This document shows, one piece after another, positions 34,018-45,402 of a stretch of DNA of 64,000 nucleotides; the first letter of the stretch is position 1, and the number at the start of each line of letters is the position of its first letter. Under the pieces are notes generated by a model. That model was not told where the DNA came from. It ran no database searches and was given only the letters and a program-made list of their open reading frames with translations. Source of the stretch: Gliomastix tumulicola (lineage: Eukaryota > Ascomycota > Sordariomycetes > Hypocreales > Bionectriaceae); assembly GCA_001599755.1 (NCBI GenBank), contig BCHX01000003.1:4189289-4253288 (forward strand), in the 5' to 3' direction. A program made the translations under genes and the position numbers.

Positions 34018-37000
34018 ATGGCGTCGTCCAAGTACAAGGACAAGGATGGGGGTGTCGTGCTCACCTTCAACGGTTCATGGGTCAGTTGGGCGCACACGAT
34101 TGTCGCCTACAGTGCGTCTTGACCTGTCCAATGTCAATGGAATCGAACTGCAATAGCTAACACTCTGTTATCCAGCGGCCTTCATCAGTGCCTTGATCGT
34201 CGGCGTCTCGTTGCACTACCACAAAATCGTCCAGAATGAGTGGTACGGCTACCCACAGGAATGGTTCCCCTCCGTCTCGTCGACAATCGGCGACCGATAC
34301 CCCGAGCGCTCGTTCTTCATGATCTTCATCGCCATCACATCGGGGCCCCGATTCGCCCTCGTCGGTCTCTTCTACCTGTTGACGAGGAAGCCCGGGGCCA
34401 AGTTGCCCGGCTTCGTGGCCTTCATGGGCCTGCTGCGGACGCTGACCTGCGGTGGATGGACCTACATCACCTCGACCGACGACCACGACTGGCACGACAT
34501 CCTGATGATCTCGTACATCGTTGCTACCCTGCCCTGGACGACGGGCTGCATCGCTCTCAGCCCTCCGAACCCGACGGCGATCAAATATCGGAAATACTTG
34601 GCTACCAGCTTCTTTGGCACACTCGTGCCATTGATCTACTTCTTTATCCAGCACAAGGTCCACCGCGTTGCTGGAGGTAAGTTTTCGATGCGCCGTGTCT
34701 GCAGTTGTCAATATACTGACACTTGTCCGCAGCATACACCGTCTACGCCTTCTTCGAGTGGGCGCTCATCCTCTTCGATGTGGCCTTCGACGCCGTTACC
34801 GCTCTCGACTTCGAGGGCCTTGAAATATCCATCAAGGACGTCAAGGGTGCCGCCAAGGGGTACGTGCAATGGCTTCCGAGATAGCGCTGGCGTGTGTCAT
34901 GTCACAATGTCAAATAAAATGTCCGTCTCCAAGACAGTATTCTAAGCCTCCTTGCAGTGAGAACCGATCGTCCGTCCCGTCTGCTGTGCTTGAGAAAGAG
35001 TGAGTAGCACCCTTGCGTTCCCCATCCACATGGCAGTGCTAACAAGGGCTCAGGAAGGTCAAGGCGACCGGCGGCCTGTTGTCTCTCCGCTTCACGTGGT
35101 CTGAGGCTTTCGACACTGCCGCAGATGTCTACCACGGCGTAAGTTGAGGTCACGTATTACCAATGTGACGATGCTGATTAATATGGAATAGTTTGTGTTC
35201 TGGTCCATTCTGACCAGTCTCGGCCTCGTCGTTTGGTGTAAGCCAGGTCCAAGGGCTGCGTATCCTACAGGCAACTAATTTTCTTCCTAGACTTCCCTCT
35301 GTGGTTCATGGGCATCTCTGGCTTTGAGGCGTTCGTCATGTCCACCATCACACCCCTTTTCCTCGGCATCGGCCCTGTCCGGTCACTAGTTGTCAACCAC
35401 CTCCGAATCGTTCACCTGCTTGGTCTCGCAGGTGTCGCGGCATATCTCGTGGTTGATCCCATCCAGCGTCTCTGTGTGCTGGGCTTTGGCGTTGCCATGA
35501 CTTGCCTAGGCTGGGTTGGAACGTTCATCGCCGAATCCCCCCACGAGGTTCGCTTCGAGTCGAAGATCTTCGGACTCGTGATTGGCCTCATCCTGTCCTC
35601 TACGGCCAAGTTCATCTGGCAGACGAACAATCCCATTTGGCCCATTATGCATGCCGAGAATGGCGGCTGGAACGGCACCGGTCTTGCTCTAGGTGTCCTC
35701 GCCGTGCTTCGGTTCACCCGCAAGGCGCCTCTTACAGGCAACATCTCCGCCAACGGCAAGAAGCAGAAGGGCTCCGTTTTCCTCGCTGCTTGCGGTATCG
35801 GTGGCCTTTTCTTCGGCCTTCACTCCCTGCTGTCGGATACGAGCACGATGATACTGTGGGTGTGGGAGGGCTTCCCCATCCGTGGGCCTTACTTCTCGAC
35901 GCACGGGTGGTTCACGGTCGCCGCCATGACGCTGGGCGTCTTCAGCGGTGTTATCGCTCCCAACGCAGCTGGAAGCTGGCCAGTGTACGCCGTCGGCACG
36001 GGGGGCGCTTTGATCCTCACCTTCTACAGCCACTGGTTCGGCTACTATGGTGCTCTGGCTCTGGCGGCATACCTAACAGCCGTCTCCGTGCCCCTCATCA
36101 GCACGGCTACTAAGAAGAGCCCTGCTGCGAGCTTCGGGTACGGCTTCTTGATCTACAACTTCATGGTCCTGTTCCATGTGTGGGTTGTCGCCTACGCCTT
36201 CGTGCCTGGGGGCCCTCTGGTCCGTGAGCGCACCGACTGGGTCATGATCACCATGATGACCCTGATCGGCGCCGGCGTCCTCAACTTCAACAGCTCCAAG
36301 AACCGCCGACAGCAGCCCAAGCGGCCGTCCGCCTCCCAGCACCGCAAGTTCTTCGGTGCATCGGCCCTCCTCGTCAACATCATCTTTCTCAGCGCCGCCT
36401 TCATGCGCTTCCCGACCAACGACTACCAGCCTCACCACCCTAAAGACCGTGTGCTGACGGCCGGTATTTGGACCATCCACTTCTCGCTCGACAACGACAT
36501 GTGGTCCTCCGAGTACCGCATGCGCGACCTCCTCAAGGAGGCCGAGCTCGACGTCATCGGCCTGCTCGAGACGGACCAGCAGCGCATCATCATGGGCAAC
36601 CGCGACAGCACGCAGGTCCTCGCCGAGGAGCTCGGCATGTACGTCGACTACGGCCCGGGCCCCAACAAGCACACCTGGGGCGCGGCGCTGCTCTCCAAGT
36701 TCCCCATCGTCGAGTCCAAGCACCACCTGCTGCCCAGCCCCGTCGGCGAGCTGGCGCCGGCCATCCACGCGACGCTCGACGTCTACGGGCAGCTCGTCGA
36801 CGTCTTCGTCTTCCACTCGGGCCAGGAGGAGGACCCCGAGGACCGCAGGCTGCAGTCGCTGTACCTCGCCGACCTCATGGGCTCGACGCCCCGCCCGTCC
36901 ATCCTGCTCAGCTACCTCGTCACCAAGCCGCTCAAGGGCAACTACAACACGTACGTGTCCGAGAAGTCGGGCATGCACGACATCGACCCCACGGACTGGG

Positions 37001-37284
37001 ACCGCTGGTGCGAGTACATCCTGTTCAAGGGCCTCAAGCGCGTCGGGTACGCGCGCGTGAGCCGCAGCACCATCACCGACACGGAGCTGCAGATCGGCAA
37101 GTTCGTCGTGCCCGAGACGGACGGCGAGGTCGCGCGGCTCAAGGGGCTGAGTGCCGAGGAGAGGGACAGGCGGGTAGAGGAGGGCGATGTGCCCGAGGGG
37201 TGGAGGTTCCCGGCGCTGTTCCGCGGTAAGGGTGTCAGGGGCCACCGGTACCATGTGTTTAATGAGCCGAGATACTACAACTAA
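34018..37284 (+). CDS. CWH43: GPI lipid-remodelling protein Cwh43
   Basis: Seven exons (34018-34111, 34176-34676, 34733-34859, 34958-34999, 35054-35138, 35192-35237, 35291-37284) encode 962 aa; all junctions keep frame. The N-terminal quarter is a FRAG1/DRAM/Sfk1-type multi-pass membrane domain (TAFISALIVGVSLHYHK, GPRFALVGLFYLLT, LIYFFIQHKVHR). The middle has many more membrane segments (FEAFVMSTITPLFLGIGPV, AAYLTAVSVPLIS, LLVNIIFLSAAFM). From about residue 690 a soluble endonuclease/exonuclease/phosphatase-like domain follows (TAGIWTIHFSLDND, DVIGLLETDQ, GAALLSKFPIV, VFVFHSGQEEDPEDR). Yeast Cwh43 replaces diacylglycerol with ceramide in GPI anchors in the ER. The 42-46 bp exons 4 and 6 are the least certain models but are supported by phase and by splice consensus. 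Confidence 0.92.
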
Positions 37285-38927
37285 GTAGGGGAATGGGTGA
37301 CGATGACGATGATGATGATGGGGGTAATGGGGGGTACAAGGGGCTACCTATGGATGGGGGTATGGATGGGGGTATGGATGGGGGCATGGATGGGGACACA
37401 GTGTATAGTTACTATGTATAGTCCTTGCTAGGGTCAGGGTCTCTTGGAAATGGATGGCATAGGTGGAAATATATTAGTGAAGCTACCATAGCTCAAATGA
37501 TTTCTTGTTGTCTCGCGAGTCTCGTAACGTAGGCTGTCTCAGGGACGAGGAGTGGTTTAGGTCACGCTCATTAGATAGCCACACTCATGAAAGCATCTCA
37601 AGACAAGAACATCTTTATTAACAAGTCACGTTTCCGGTGAAATCAATTGGACCGTTGGCTCTCAACATCGTGTTTGCTTCCCTCGCATTCAGCTGAGGAA
37701 TCTAAAGTATGAATCGTGGTACTCTGATAAGTATGATGTAGGGTAAACTACTAGTAATTAACCACCTGCACTCCCCGTCTGTAGCCACCCCCGTCCCTTT
37801 ACCCCTTTCAGCCCGTCGTACACATCGAGCCAATGAGATCCGTCTGATATGCGAGCCCCGATGATTCAGTCCCTTTGACGTCAAGGCGACGTTGCCGCTG
37901 TCAGACTCTCCCACATCGCAGGGTCATCAGATGACCGGAAAACACACGCTTGCCGAGCGCGGCGCCGAGTTTGCTGCCTCCTCACCAGCGGCCCGAGCAA
38001 AGCATCATTGAAAAGGGAATTCCGCAATGCAATTCCGCCGTGGGTTGAAAGAGTAGTTGAAGCGGTTCGTCGCCAGACCGGCGGTATCCGTTGATAGGCA
38101 GGGCGGCGGGCAACCTGGTTGCTGGGTCTCACATGGGGAGCTGTCCCTCGGCCTCTATATCATCACGCCGTGCTTCCCTCGCTCTCCTCCCTCGTCCGAG
38201 GCTTCCATGGTAACATTCAATTTTTTTTTTCAACCGTGCTTCTCGAAGAAGTCCCCTGTCCAGATGGATGCTGCTGCTGCAGGGCCCCTTCGTATCTTGC
38301 ATCCCATCTGACCATGGGAACTTCTGCCCCTTCGCCCTCTCAAAGCCGTGGCTTTCCCCATATCTGTTCCCATCCGGGGCTCCGAAGTGGATGCCAGTGG
38401 AGAGCAGGACAGCCAGAAAAATTGGAAAGCTTCGGCTTCGCACGGCACATGGCCAACGGACCTGGGACTCCACCCGAGCCGCCGAGGATTGAAGGAAGAA
38501 GAGAACGAGAGAGACAAGCCACTAAACTAGAGAACATTACAAAGAAAACTAGGGGGCTGGAGGTAGGTATGTGGTGCTCGTTTATGCGCCCGGGCCGGGA
38601 GGGGAAGGTTGCGTATGGGAATGCAAGTTGTTTTGTGTCTTGGAGAGTGACGGAAACGGGCAAAAAGAGGCGGGGCGGCCGGCACAAGTTTGCGTGTAAG
38701 TGTCAGATGGGAGGCAGGCACGACCAGCGAGAGCCCCTCCTTCCTCATTGGCCTGGTGTAGAGTAATCTACAGGTATATCTATGATTCTCTTGTCGCTGC
38801 ATGCGACGTTGGTTTCTCTCCCTTCCCCCCTCCTTCTTATCTTTCTTCCTCCCAATGGCGTAAGCTTGCCTCCCCCTCCTTGTGGTCTGAAGACAGTATC
38901 GACATCGCACACTCGTCGTCGCCCATC
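37285..38927. other. Intergenic between CWH43 and the P450 gene
   Basis: 1.6 kb. It contains a TATGGATGGGGG minisatellite right after CWH43 and a poly-T/A stretch near 38220. The frames around 38119-38766 are not recognisable and overlap one another in several frames, so I treat them as chance. Confidence 0.5.
37350..37397. repeat. 12 bp minisatellite (TATGGATGGGGG)
   Basis: About four units of TATGGATGGGGG in the CWH43 3' region; the last unit has a GCATGG variant. Confidence 0.85.
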
Positions 38928-40711
38928 ATGCTTCACGTCTTCACCCTGCTGGGCGCGCTCCTCGGCGCGGGTGTCCTCTACGTACGTCACCACGGTGTAA
39001 ACCGTCTCCTCCTCCCCCCCAGCATTTGCCTTATCTCAAGCCCGCTGACACACAAGCTCTCCCCCGCAGACCCTCGGCCTGGCCGTCTACCGCATCTTCT
39101 TCCACCCGCTGGCCAAGTACCCGGGACCCCTCCTCGCCAAGCTCACCGACGCCTACCAGCTCTACCACGCGTGGAAGGGCGACCGGCACCTCGAGTTCTG
39201 GCGCCTGCACCAGCGCTACGGTCCCGCCGTTCGCTTCAGCCCCAACGGCGTCTGCTTCAACTCGCAGGCCGCGCTCAAGGACGTCTACGGCTTCAAGTCC
39301 AACGTCCGCAAGGCCGAGTTCTACGACGCCTTCGCCCACCCCGTCGCCAACACGCACAACACGCGCGACAAGGCGCTGCACGCGCGCAAGCGCCGCGTCA
39401 TGAGCCAGGCCTTCAGCGACAGCGCCATGAAGGGCATCGAGCGGTATATCCTGCAGAATGTGCGTGCCTTCTGCGAGCAGGTGGGCGCCGGGGCGAGCGA
39501 GGGCGAGAAGGGGTGGACGGTGCCGAAGAATATGAGTGATTGGTGCAGTTACCTCGCCATGGACATCTTGGGTGATCTCTGCTTTGGAAAGGCGTTCCAC
39601 ATGATCGAGAGCCCTGAGAACAGGTTTGCTCTGGGTCTGGTTGAGGCTGCCACTACCCGCCATCTCATTGTAAGTCCACCTGGTACTTGCCAGAGGTGCT
39701 TGGAGCAAAGGAGCTAACGTGACATGGCTTGTAGTGCGGTACCATGCCCATTGTCAACACCTTCAAGCTCGACAAGTTCCTGTTCCCCAACCTTGCCGCC
39801 GGCCGTGCCCGCTACATGGCTTACTCCAAGGGCCAGCTCACTGAGCGCACCAAGCTCGGCGAGGACTCGGACCGTCGCGACTTCTTCTATTACCTGCTCA
39901 AGGCTCGCGACCCCGAGACCCAGCAGGGCTTCAGCACCCCTGAGCTCTGGGCCGAGTCCAATCTTCTGTAAGCAACACTGATACACACGCAGAAAGTGCC
40001 CTGGCTGACCGACTTCGCAGTATCATCGCCGGATCCGACACTACCTCCACAGCCATGGCCGCCACCCTCTTCTACCTTGTCCGCAACGAGGCCGCCCTCC
40101 GCAAGGTCACCGAGGAGGTCCGCAGCAAGTTCTCCGACGCCGAGGAGATCGTCCAGGGTGCCAGCCTCACCTCGTGCACCTACCTCCGCGCTTGCATCGA
40201 CGAGGCCATGCGCCTCTCCCCCTCCGTTGGTGGCATCCTCCCCCGCGAGGTTCTTGCTGGTGGCATCACCATTGACGGCCACCACATCCCCGAGGGCACT
40301 GTCGTCGGCGTCCCGCACTACACTATCCACCACAACGCAGACTACTACCCCGCCCCCTTTGACTTCGTGCCCGAGCGCTGGGTCCAGGGTGCCTCTGCGA
40401 GCCTGGGTGGAAAGGGCGTCGCCGCGACGACCATCACCGTTGACGACGTCGCGCGCGCCCAGAGCGCCTTCTGCCCGTTCAGTGTCGGCCCCCGTGGCTG
40501 CATTGGCAAGGGCCTCGCGTACCACGAGATGACGACGACGCTCGCCCGCACCATCTACCTCTACGACATGAGGCGGGCTGTCGGCGTTAAGGACCCCGGT
40601 GAGGGCAGCCGTGACCTCGAGTGGGGGAGGCACAGGGAGAGCGAGTACCAGCTCATTGACACCTTCACCAGTGCCAGGGACGGCCCCATGGTCGAGTTCC
40701 GGAAGGCGTGA
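38928..40711 (+). CDS. Cytochrome P450 monooxygenase
   Basis: Exons 38928-38981, 39070-39669, 39735-39967 and 40021-40711 encode 525 aa. The first exon gives a short N-terminal membrane anchor (MLHVFTLLGALLGAGVLY), followed by FFHPLAKYPGP, the Pro-rich hinge of microsomal fungal P450s. The I-helix motif AGSDTTS is at about 299-305, ExxR is EAMR (about 357-360), the PERW element is FVPERW, and the heme loop FSVGPRGCIG contains the axial Cys456. All catalytic elements are present. The sequence resembles the benzoate 4-monooxygenase / isotrichodermin C-15 hydroxylase-like group, but the substrate cannot be assigned. It lies 427 bp upstream of a FAD monooxygenase on the same strand, which suggests a joint oxidative role (inference). 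It needs an NADPH-P450 reductase encoded elsewhere. Confidence 0.93.
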
Positions 40712-41138
40712 GTTGTTGATGCCTAGGAAAATGAGTCACAATTGGAGACGTATTGGTAGGTAGAGTGTTATCTGTTCATAATGCCGTTTACGATGGAACC
40801 GGGGCGTTTTCTTGGCATATTCCGGGGAATGTGTTGGAAGGGCACACGTGAAAGTGGCCAGAGATTGGAAACTACAAGATTAAAAACAATACAAAACACA
40901 TTCAGTCAATCAGGCATCCAGACCAAGCGGCTAACCGGCTAGGTCGGTTAAGTCGGACTGTGCCAATTGCTATTCGGTCTTTTGGCACAAGACCGAATTG
41001 TCCGAGCTTGAGTCAGACCAGACACGACGCGACGCGACTATAAGACAAGACGCCGGCATCTAAGACAGCAGCATCCCATTGCTGAGCAGTATCATCCGAC
41101 CGACAACAAACTAAATTAAAAACAAACAATCACAAAAA
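40712..41138. other. Promoter region of the FAD monooxygenase gene
   Basis: 427 bp. TATAAG at 41039 lies about 100 bp before the start codon. The segment 40920-40995 has an imperfect inverted arrangement of CGGCTAACCGGCTAGGTCGGTTAAGTCGG and GACCGAATTGTCCGAGC, which may be binding sites; this is unproven. Confidence 0.4.
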
Positions 41139-42401
41139 ATGACTGCAGCCCCGTTCAGAATCGGCATCGTCGGCGCCGGCCCGGGCGGTCTCATACTGGG
41201 CGCTCTGCTCCGGAAACAGGGCCTCCCCTTCACCATCTTCGAGCTCCGGGCGCGACCCACCGACGCCGAAGCCGCGAAGCCCGCCGGATCGCTCGATCTG
41301 CACGAGGGCAGCGGGCTCGCGGCGATAAGAGAGCTGGGGCTGTTCGACAAATTTACTAGTCTGACGGGGGACTGCTCGCAGGCGCTGAAGATTGCGGATA
41401 AGAAGGGGAATATCCTGTACGCAGAAGAAGATGAGGGTGCGTCCGCGGGCGGCGAGCACAGGCCCGAGATTGCGAGAAACAAGCTCAGCCAGCTGCTGCT
41501 CTCGGAGCTGTCGCCTGCTTCGATCAAGTGGCAGCATAAGCTTGTGTCTGCCGAGCCTGCGGGCAAGGAGGTGAAGCTCGACTTTGGCAGCAATGGGGTG
41601 CAGACCTTTGACCTCGTCGTTGGTGCGGACGGCGCCTGGTCCAGGGTGCGACCTCTGCTTACGGACGCGACGCCGCAGTACGCCGGGAAGCAGAATATCA
41701 CGGCCAGCGTGCGCGGCATCACGAGCAGATACCCGCATCTCGCGGAGCTCGTCGGCACGGGGACGTTCATGGCGCTCGGCGACAGACACGGCATCGTCGT
41801 GCAGCGGGCGGCGGGGGACACGGCGCGGTTGTACACGCTCATCAACACCGAGGACGAGCAGTTCGCTACGACACACGGGCTGCGCGAGAAGAGTGCTGCG
41901 GAGGCAAAGACGGTCGTTCTCGAGGGGGAGGATGCGGCGTTCAAGGACTTTGGGCCTGTGCTGAGGGAGCTCATCACTGCTGCGTGCGACGACGAGACGG
42001 CTGCTGAGCCTGGAGCGGCCGTTGAGGTCAGGCCCATGTATACGCTCTGCACGGAATCCGAGCCCAAGGGCCCGCGGTGGGAGAGCAAGGCCGGGGTGAC
42101 GCTGCTCGGTGACGCGGCGCATCTCATGCCTCCCAATGGCGAGGGCGTCAACATGGCGATGCAGGATGCCCTCGAGCTGTCGAAGGTGTTGGCCAAGGCA
42201 CACAAGGCGGTCTCCGAGGACAGTGTTCCCCTGACTGAAGCTCTAGAGGCTGCCGTTCGGGAGTACGAGACGGCCATGTTTGCGCGCGTCGAGGAGGTGG
42301 CGGGGGAGACGGAGCAGATGCTGAGCATGATGTATGGCTCGGAAAACGGCGCCGAAGAGATGGTGAAGTTCTTCAAGGCCATGATGGCGGGGGAGCATTA
42401 G
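41139..42401 (+). CDS. FAD-dependent aromatic-type monooxygenase
   Basis: A single-exon gene of 420 aa. The start MTAAPFRIGIVGAGPGG gives a Rossmann GxGxxG dinucleotide-binding loop at residues 12-17. The second FAD motif is visible as LVVGADGAWSRVR, and the GD motif as LLGDAAHLMPPNGEGVNMA (about 320-338). These define the group A flavoprotein monooxygenases (TetX / salicylate hydroxylase / UbiH-like). The enzyme should use NAD(P)H and O2 to hydroxylate a small, probably aromatic or polyketide-like substrate. There is no C-terminal membrane helix. Lack of introns differs from most genes here but is common in this family. Its neighbour is a P450 in the same orientation. Confidence 0.93.
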   Translation: MTAAPFRIGIVGAGPGGLILGALLRKQGLPFTIFELRARPTDAEAAKPAGSLDLHEGSGLAAIRELGLFDKFTSLTGDCSQALKIADKKGNILYAEEDEGASAGGEHRPEIARNKLSQLLLSELSPASIKWQHKLVSAEPAGKEVKLDFGSNGVQTFDLVVGADGAWSRVRPLLTDATPQYAGKQNITASVRGITSRYPHLAELVGTGTFMALGDRHGIVVQRAAGDTARLYTLINTEDEQFATTHGLREKSAAEAKTVVLEGEDAAFKDFGPVLRELITAACDDETAAEPGAAVEVRPMYTLCTESEPKGPRWESKAGVTLLGDAAHLMPPNGEGVNMAMQDALELSKVLAKAHKAVSEDSVPLTEALEAAVREYETAMFARVEEVAGETEQMLSMMYGSENGAEEMVKFFKAMMAGEH

Positions 42402-42765
42402 ATCTGACGGCTTATTGAGTCGTGGACTGGTAAGGACTGGGTTTGTAACAAAGAAGGTATTGGGCACTCGGCAACACGGCATGTAGAAATAGATAACGAA
42501 GCGACATTCTCAACTTAATAGATAGCATAAATATACCAAAACTCTATTCTCTTGATCCTCACTCTGCGAAAGTTTGACACAGGAGGCTAGATGCTATGTG
42601 TGTAACAACCGCTGATGTGTTTACTATCTATGAAGCGTTCCTTTTGGCAGTATCGATAGAACTTGACAAACGGCTTGCAAAGGTCACTTCATCTCAGTCT
42701 GGCTAAGGATATTCTGAGTTATTCAACATGCTATACTGTGCTGCATCTATAATTCCAAAGCACGA
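42402..42765. other. Convergent 3' region
   Basis: 364 bp between two facing gene ends, AT-richer than the genes. Nothing else seen. Confidence 0.5.
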
Positions 42766-43776
42766 TCATCCTGAACTTGCCTTCCACTCCTCAATCCGCT
42801 GGACAGTCCTGTGAACCAGCCTCCGTAGTTCCTCCACGCTCTCTCCCTCCCGAGGGCCGGTTTCCACAATCTTGATCCCCGTTCGCTTGTACTCTGCTGC
42901 GAAAATCTCCCAGAGGCGTTGGTCCCGATCCGCTGGCTGGTGTGGCCGCGGAAAATAGGGGTCGTTGCGCCAGAAGGCCCGAGCCATGGCCTCGATGCCA
43001 GACTCATCGGCCTTGACAGGCCGGGAGCAGTCGAAATCGAGCATCCAGATGGGGTGTTTGCCGAGGTCAAGTGCGTCGTCGGCCTCGTCCTCGCGTTCGG
43101 TTCCGGTTCCGGTTCCGTTCCAGCGAGGTGCACCGAGCACGAATTCGACATCTGCACCGTCTGTCCTGACCTTCCAGTGCAGAGTTGCCAGAGCCTCGCC
43201 CATCGCCTTTGCGTACCCTTCACAAGGAAGGTCCAATTCTTCGGCCTGGTCGGCGTGTAGAGGGAAGTTGCGAAGGCTGAAGAATTTGGGGCGTTTATTG
43301 GGGTGAAGCTGGTGCATTAAACGCCGGCGCCCCAAATACACGCGTACGAGGCAATGTTTATTTTGGGGGCTCTCTGCAATCTGCTGCTGCATTTTTTCCG
43401 GGCAGTATCGCTCGATGAGAGAGCGGCGACAGTTCTCCGAGACCGACCTGATCTTCTCGCATACCATTGCATTGCATCTCTCGAAGCCCTGCGGTAGCCG
43501 GGAGAGGACCTGAGGCCAGCTTGCGTCATCTGGCTTCATCAACCCGAAGCAATGCGGGACAAGCGTTTGTGAATTACCTGCCGGCGCCGTCATCACGCGA
43601 CAGACCTGAGTCTGCACGTCGACTTCGTTCTCGATGGATCGCCCCGGTCCTCCGTCTTCGCGCTTCAGGGCCAGTGGTATGTCCTCGAAGAGACCTCCCC
43701 AAACGGAGCCACAGTGACCAGCGCCGATCCGTACGAGGGGTGTTGTGTCCGGACTGAAAATTGGTATCGGGTTCAT
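42766..43776 (-). CDS. DUF3669-like fungal protein
   Basis: A single exon of 336 aa; the start is the first in-frame ATG (MNPIPIFSPDTTPLVRIG). It shows the pattern I know from the DUF3669 family (Pfam PF12417, sometimes labelled zinc finger protein): IGAGHCGSVWG near the N terminus, LALKREDGGPGRSIEN, then RCNAMVCEKI, CLVRVYLGRRR, FFSLRNFPLHADQ, a YAKAMGEALATLHW helix, DVEFVLGAPRW, and the C-terminal WMLDFDCSRP with FWRNDPYFPRP. The layout resembles a degenerate kinase fold (glycine-rich start, Lys, DFD near the end), but function is unknown. A TATAAAG motif is about 115 bp upstream. A truncated relative lies 0.8 kb away on the other strand. Confidence 0.72.
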   Translation of the reverse strand: MNPIPIFSPDTTPLVRIGAGHCGSVWGGLFEDIPLALKREDGGPGRSIENEVDVQTQVCRVMTAPAGNSQTLVPHCFGLMKPDDASWPQVLSRLPQGFERCNAMVCEKIRSVSENCRRSLIERYCPEKMQQQIAESPQNKHCLVRVYLGRRRLMHQLHPNKRPKFFSLRNFPLHADQAEELDLPCEGYAKAMGEALATLHWKVRTDGADVEFVLGAPRWNGTGTGTEREDEADDALDLGKHPIWMLDFDCSRPVKADESGIEAMARAFWRNDPYFPRPHQPADRDQRLWEIFAAEYKRTGIKIVETGPREGESVEELRRLVHRTVQRIEEWKASSG

Positions 43777-44609
43777 GTTCAAAAGGTTGAATGTTTGTCG
43801 TGTGTTGTCTTTGGTGTGTTGTTTTGCGATTTCTTGGTTATACGTCTTAGTTTCCAAGTCCAAAAGATATAGGTAGGGTGCAGGACGCGCTGCTTTATAC
43901 TTGGGCCAGAATGTAGCTGGCTATTACTCACAAGGTCCGCAAACTTTGATCCTCAAGTTGGCTTTCCCACCCAAGGTGGCGGGTAGTCACTTTTCGAAGG
44001 CTGGGAGGTGGCGGGCTCAATCAAACCCTCGGAAACGCCCTCGAGTGTAAAAAAAATATGAGTCGGCTTGCAACTTCAAGCTGATGAGGCGTAAGCGGAG
44101 CTCGTTATACCCAGTCTGGTCCTTCGACCGGGCTTCTGTCGCGAGGGCTTCTGTCGTGAGGGAGGGGGTTGGATATAGAAGCCTTCCCAGCCTTTTTCTT
44201 CACCCTTTTCTTTGCAGCCCTGCTGGCAGGGAAACACTCCCTAGATTGGCTCCAGGGCTATTGCGAAGTTTGAATGGAGGTGGCGGGGATGGAAGAAAGG
44301 CTAGGCGAGGAATAAAGGTTAGGCAGCGGCTATTTGGCTATTGATGTTACTCTTCGTTTGGTCATGTGATTGCTCTAAGTGCGATGGCGACCTCATCAAG
44401 ATACAATTTGTTTTCTTCAAGGTCATTATGCTAGAAACCTAGGTACCTATTAGCATCCAGGTACTATATCTATATGATATTCCGTTTAATCATACTTCTC
44501 AAATAGTCAAGGTGCAAGAGCTAACGGAAGCATGAAGCTCCTACTGTCCTAAATACCTATGGGATCTTTCTGAGTTCTTATTGCTTTAAGGATGCATAAA
44601 CGCAATTAA
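43777..44609. other. Intergenic between the DUF3669 copies
   Basis: 833 bp. It has the promoter of the minus-strand DUF3669-like gene (TATAAAG near 43893). I looked for an N-terminal DUF3669 remnant to complete the fragment downstream and saw none. The 44084-44344 frame is not recognisable. Confidence 0.5.
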
Positions 44610-45041
44610 TTGTGTTTTCGGACCCGAGATACCGCCAAATTCTCCGCCTCGGAAGCCCCGACCAGCACGTATGAGAGGGTAACTCACGCCCGCGCCGACT
44701 TTACCCAGCGCCTTACCTCCCTTTGGATGATTGACTTCGACGACTGCACCGACATCACCATGGATGACCGGGGTGTGGACATGGCCGTGAAAGCATTCGT
44801 CGAGACGAATCACTACTGCCCTCGACCGAACACGGACAACGACTTTATCCGCAATGCCTGGAAGCAGTTCGGCGACATGTATCTCCAGTGGAGCCACAAG
44901 ATTCTCGACAAAACTGGAAGTGCCCATCTGAAGCATCTTCCCGTCACTTTCCTGGAGAAGGTTAACAGAGCAACGGCCAAGCAAGGTAGAGAGCCTAGCT
45001 CAAGCATCAGAGGCCGAGGCGGGAAGGCCGGACGACGATAA
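44610..45041 (+). pseudogene. Truncated DUF3669-like fragment (C-terminal part only)
   Basis: The open frame is 143 codons with no ATG near its start. From about 44714 it reads SLWMIDFDDCTDITMDD, VKAFVETNHYCPRPN, WKQFGDMYLQWS and LPVTFLEKVNRAT. This matches the C-terminal third of DUF3669-type proteins; compare WMLDFDCSRP and FWRNDPYFPRP in the intact neighbour. The N-terminal two thirds, including the GAG and LKREDG motifs, are missing, so I call it a relic. The frame is still open, so loss was recent or the fragment is still expressed. It is too diverged from the neighbour to be a fresh tandem duplicate. Confidence 0.55.
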
Positions 45042-45402
45042 AGAGTCGCATTTGTGTCTCAATGGGTGCAGTAATCCGAGATACATTAGGCAAATAGGTA
45101 GTAGGTGAGGGGACAAGGGATAGGGCAGCGTCCTCCTCGCCAGCTGTCATATGTATTCGACATTCAAACAGTGGCCAGCAAATTTTGATGATAGAAGGTC
45201 ACTGTTCTCTTGCTCTCGTGCAGCGGCTTGCTTGAACCACGCGGTAATATCGCTTTGCAAATCGTAATTCATGCTCGAGTCTATGTGTAACAACCGAGTC
45301 CGGTCTGTCTTATCGTCACTGAAAATAAGGATATCCAGTCATAATGTGATCCTGTCCCTCCACCATAAAGCCATCATCAAAAGAGTCTTCCTCCCCGCAG
45401 TC
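45042..45402. other. 3' region of APC1
   Basis: 361 bp between the DUF3669 fragment and the end of APC1; no gene seen. Confidence 0.45.

Noticed and set aside
36073..37254. 393-codon minus-strand frame
   Set aside because: Antisense of the CWH43 C-terminal domain; Val/Leu/Asp/Arg-rich translation typical of a reverse-frame artefact.
38119..38766. 215-codon plus-strand frame before the P450
   Set aside because: Overlaps several other frames of similar length, low-complexity composition, no motif; probably promoter sequence.
41111..42382. 423-codon minus-strand frame
   Set aside because: Antisense shadow of the FAD monooxygenase, created by GC-rich codon bias; low-complexity Ser/Ala translation and no motifs.
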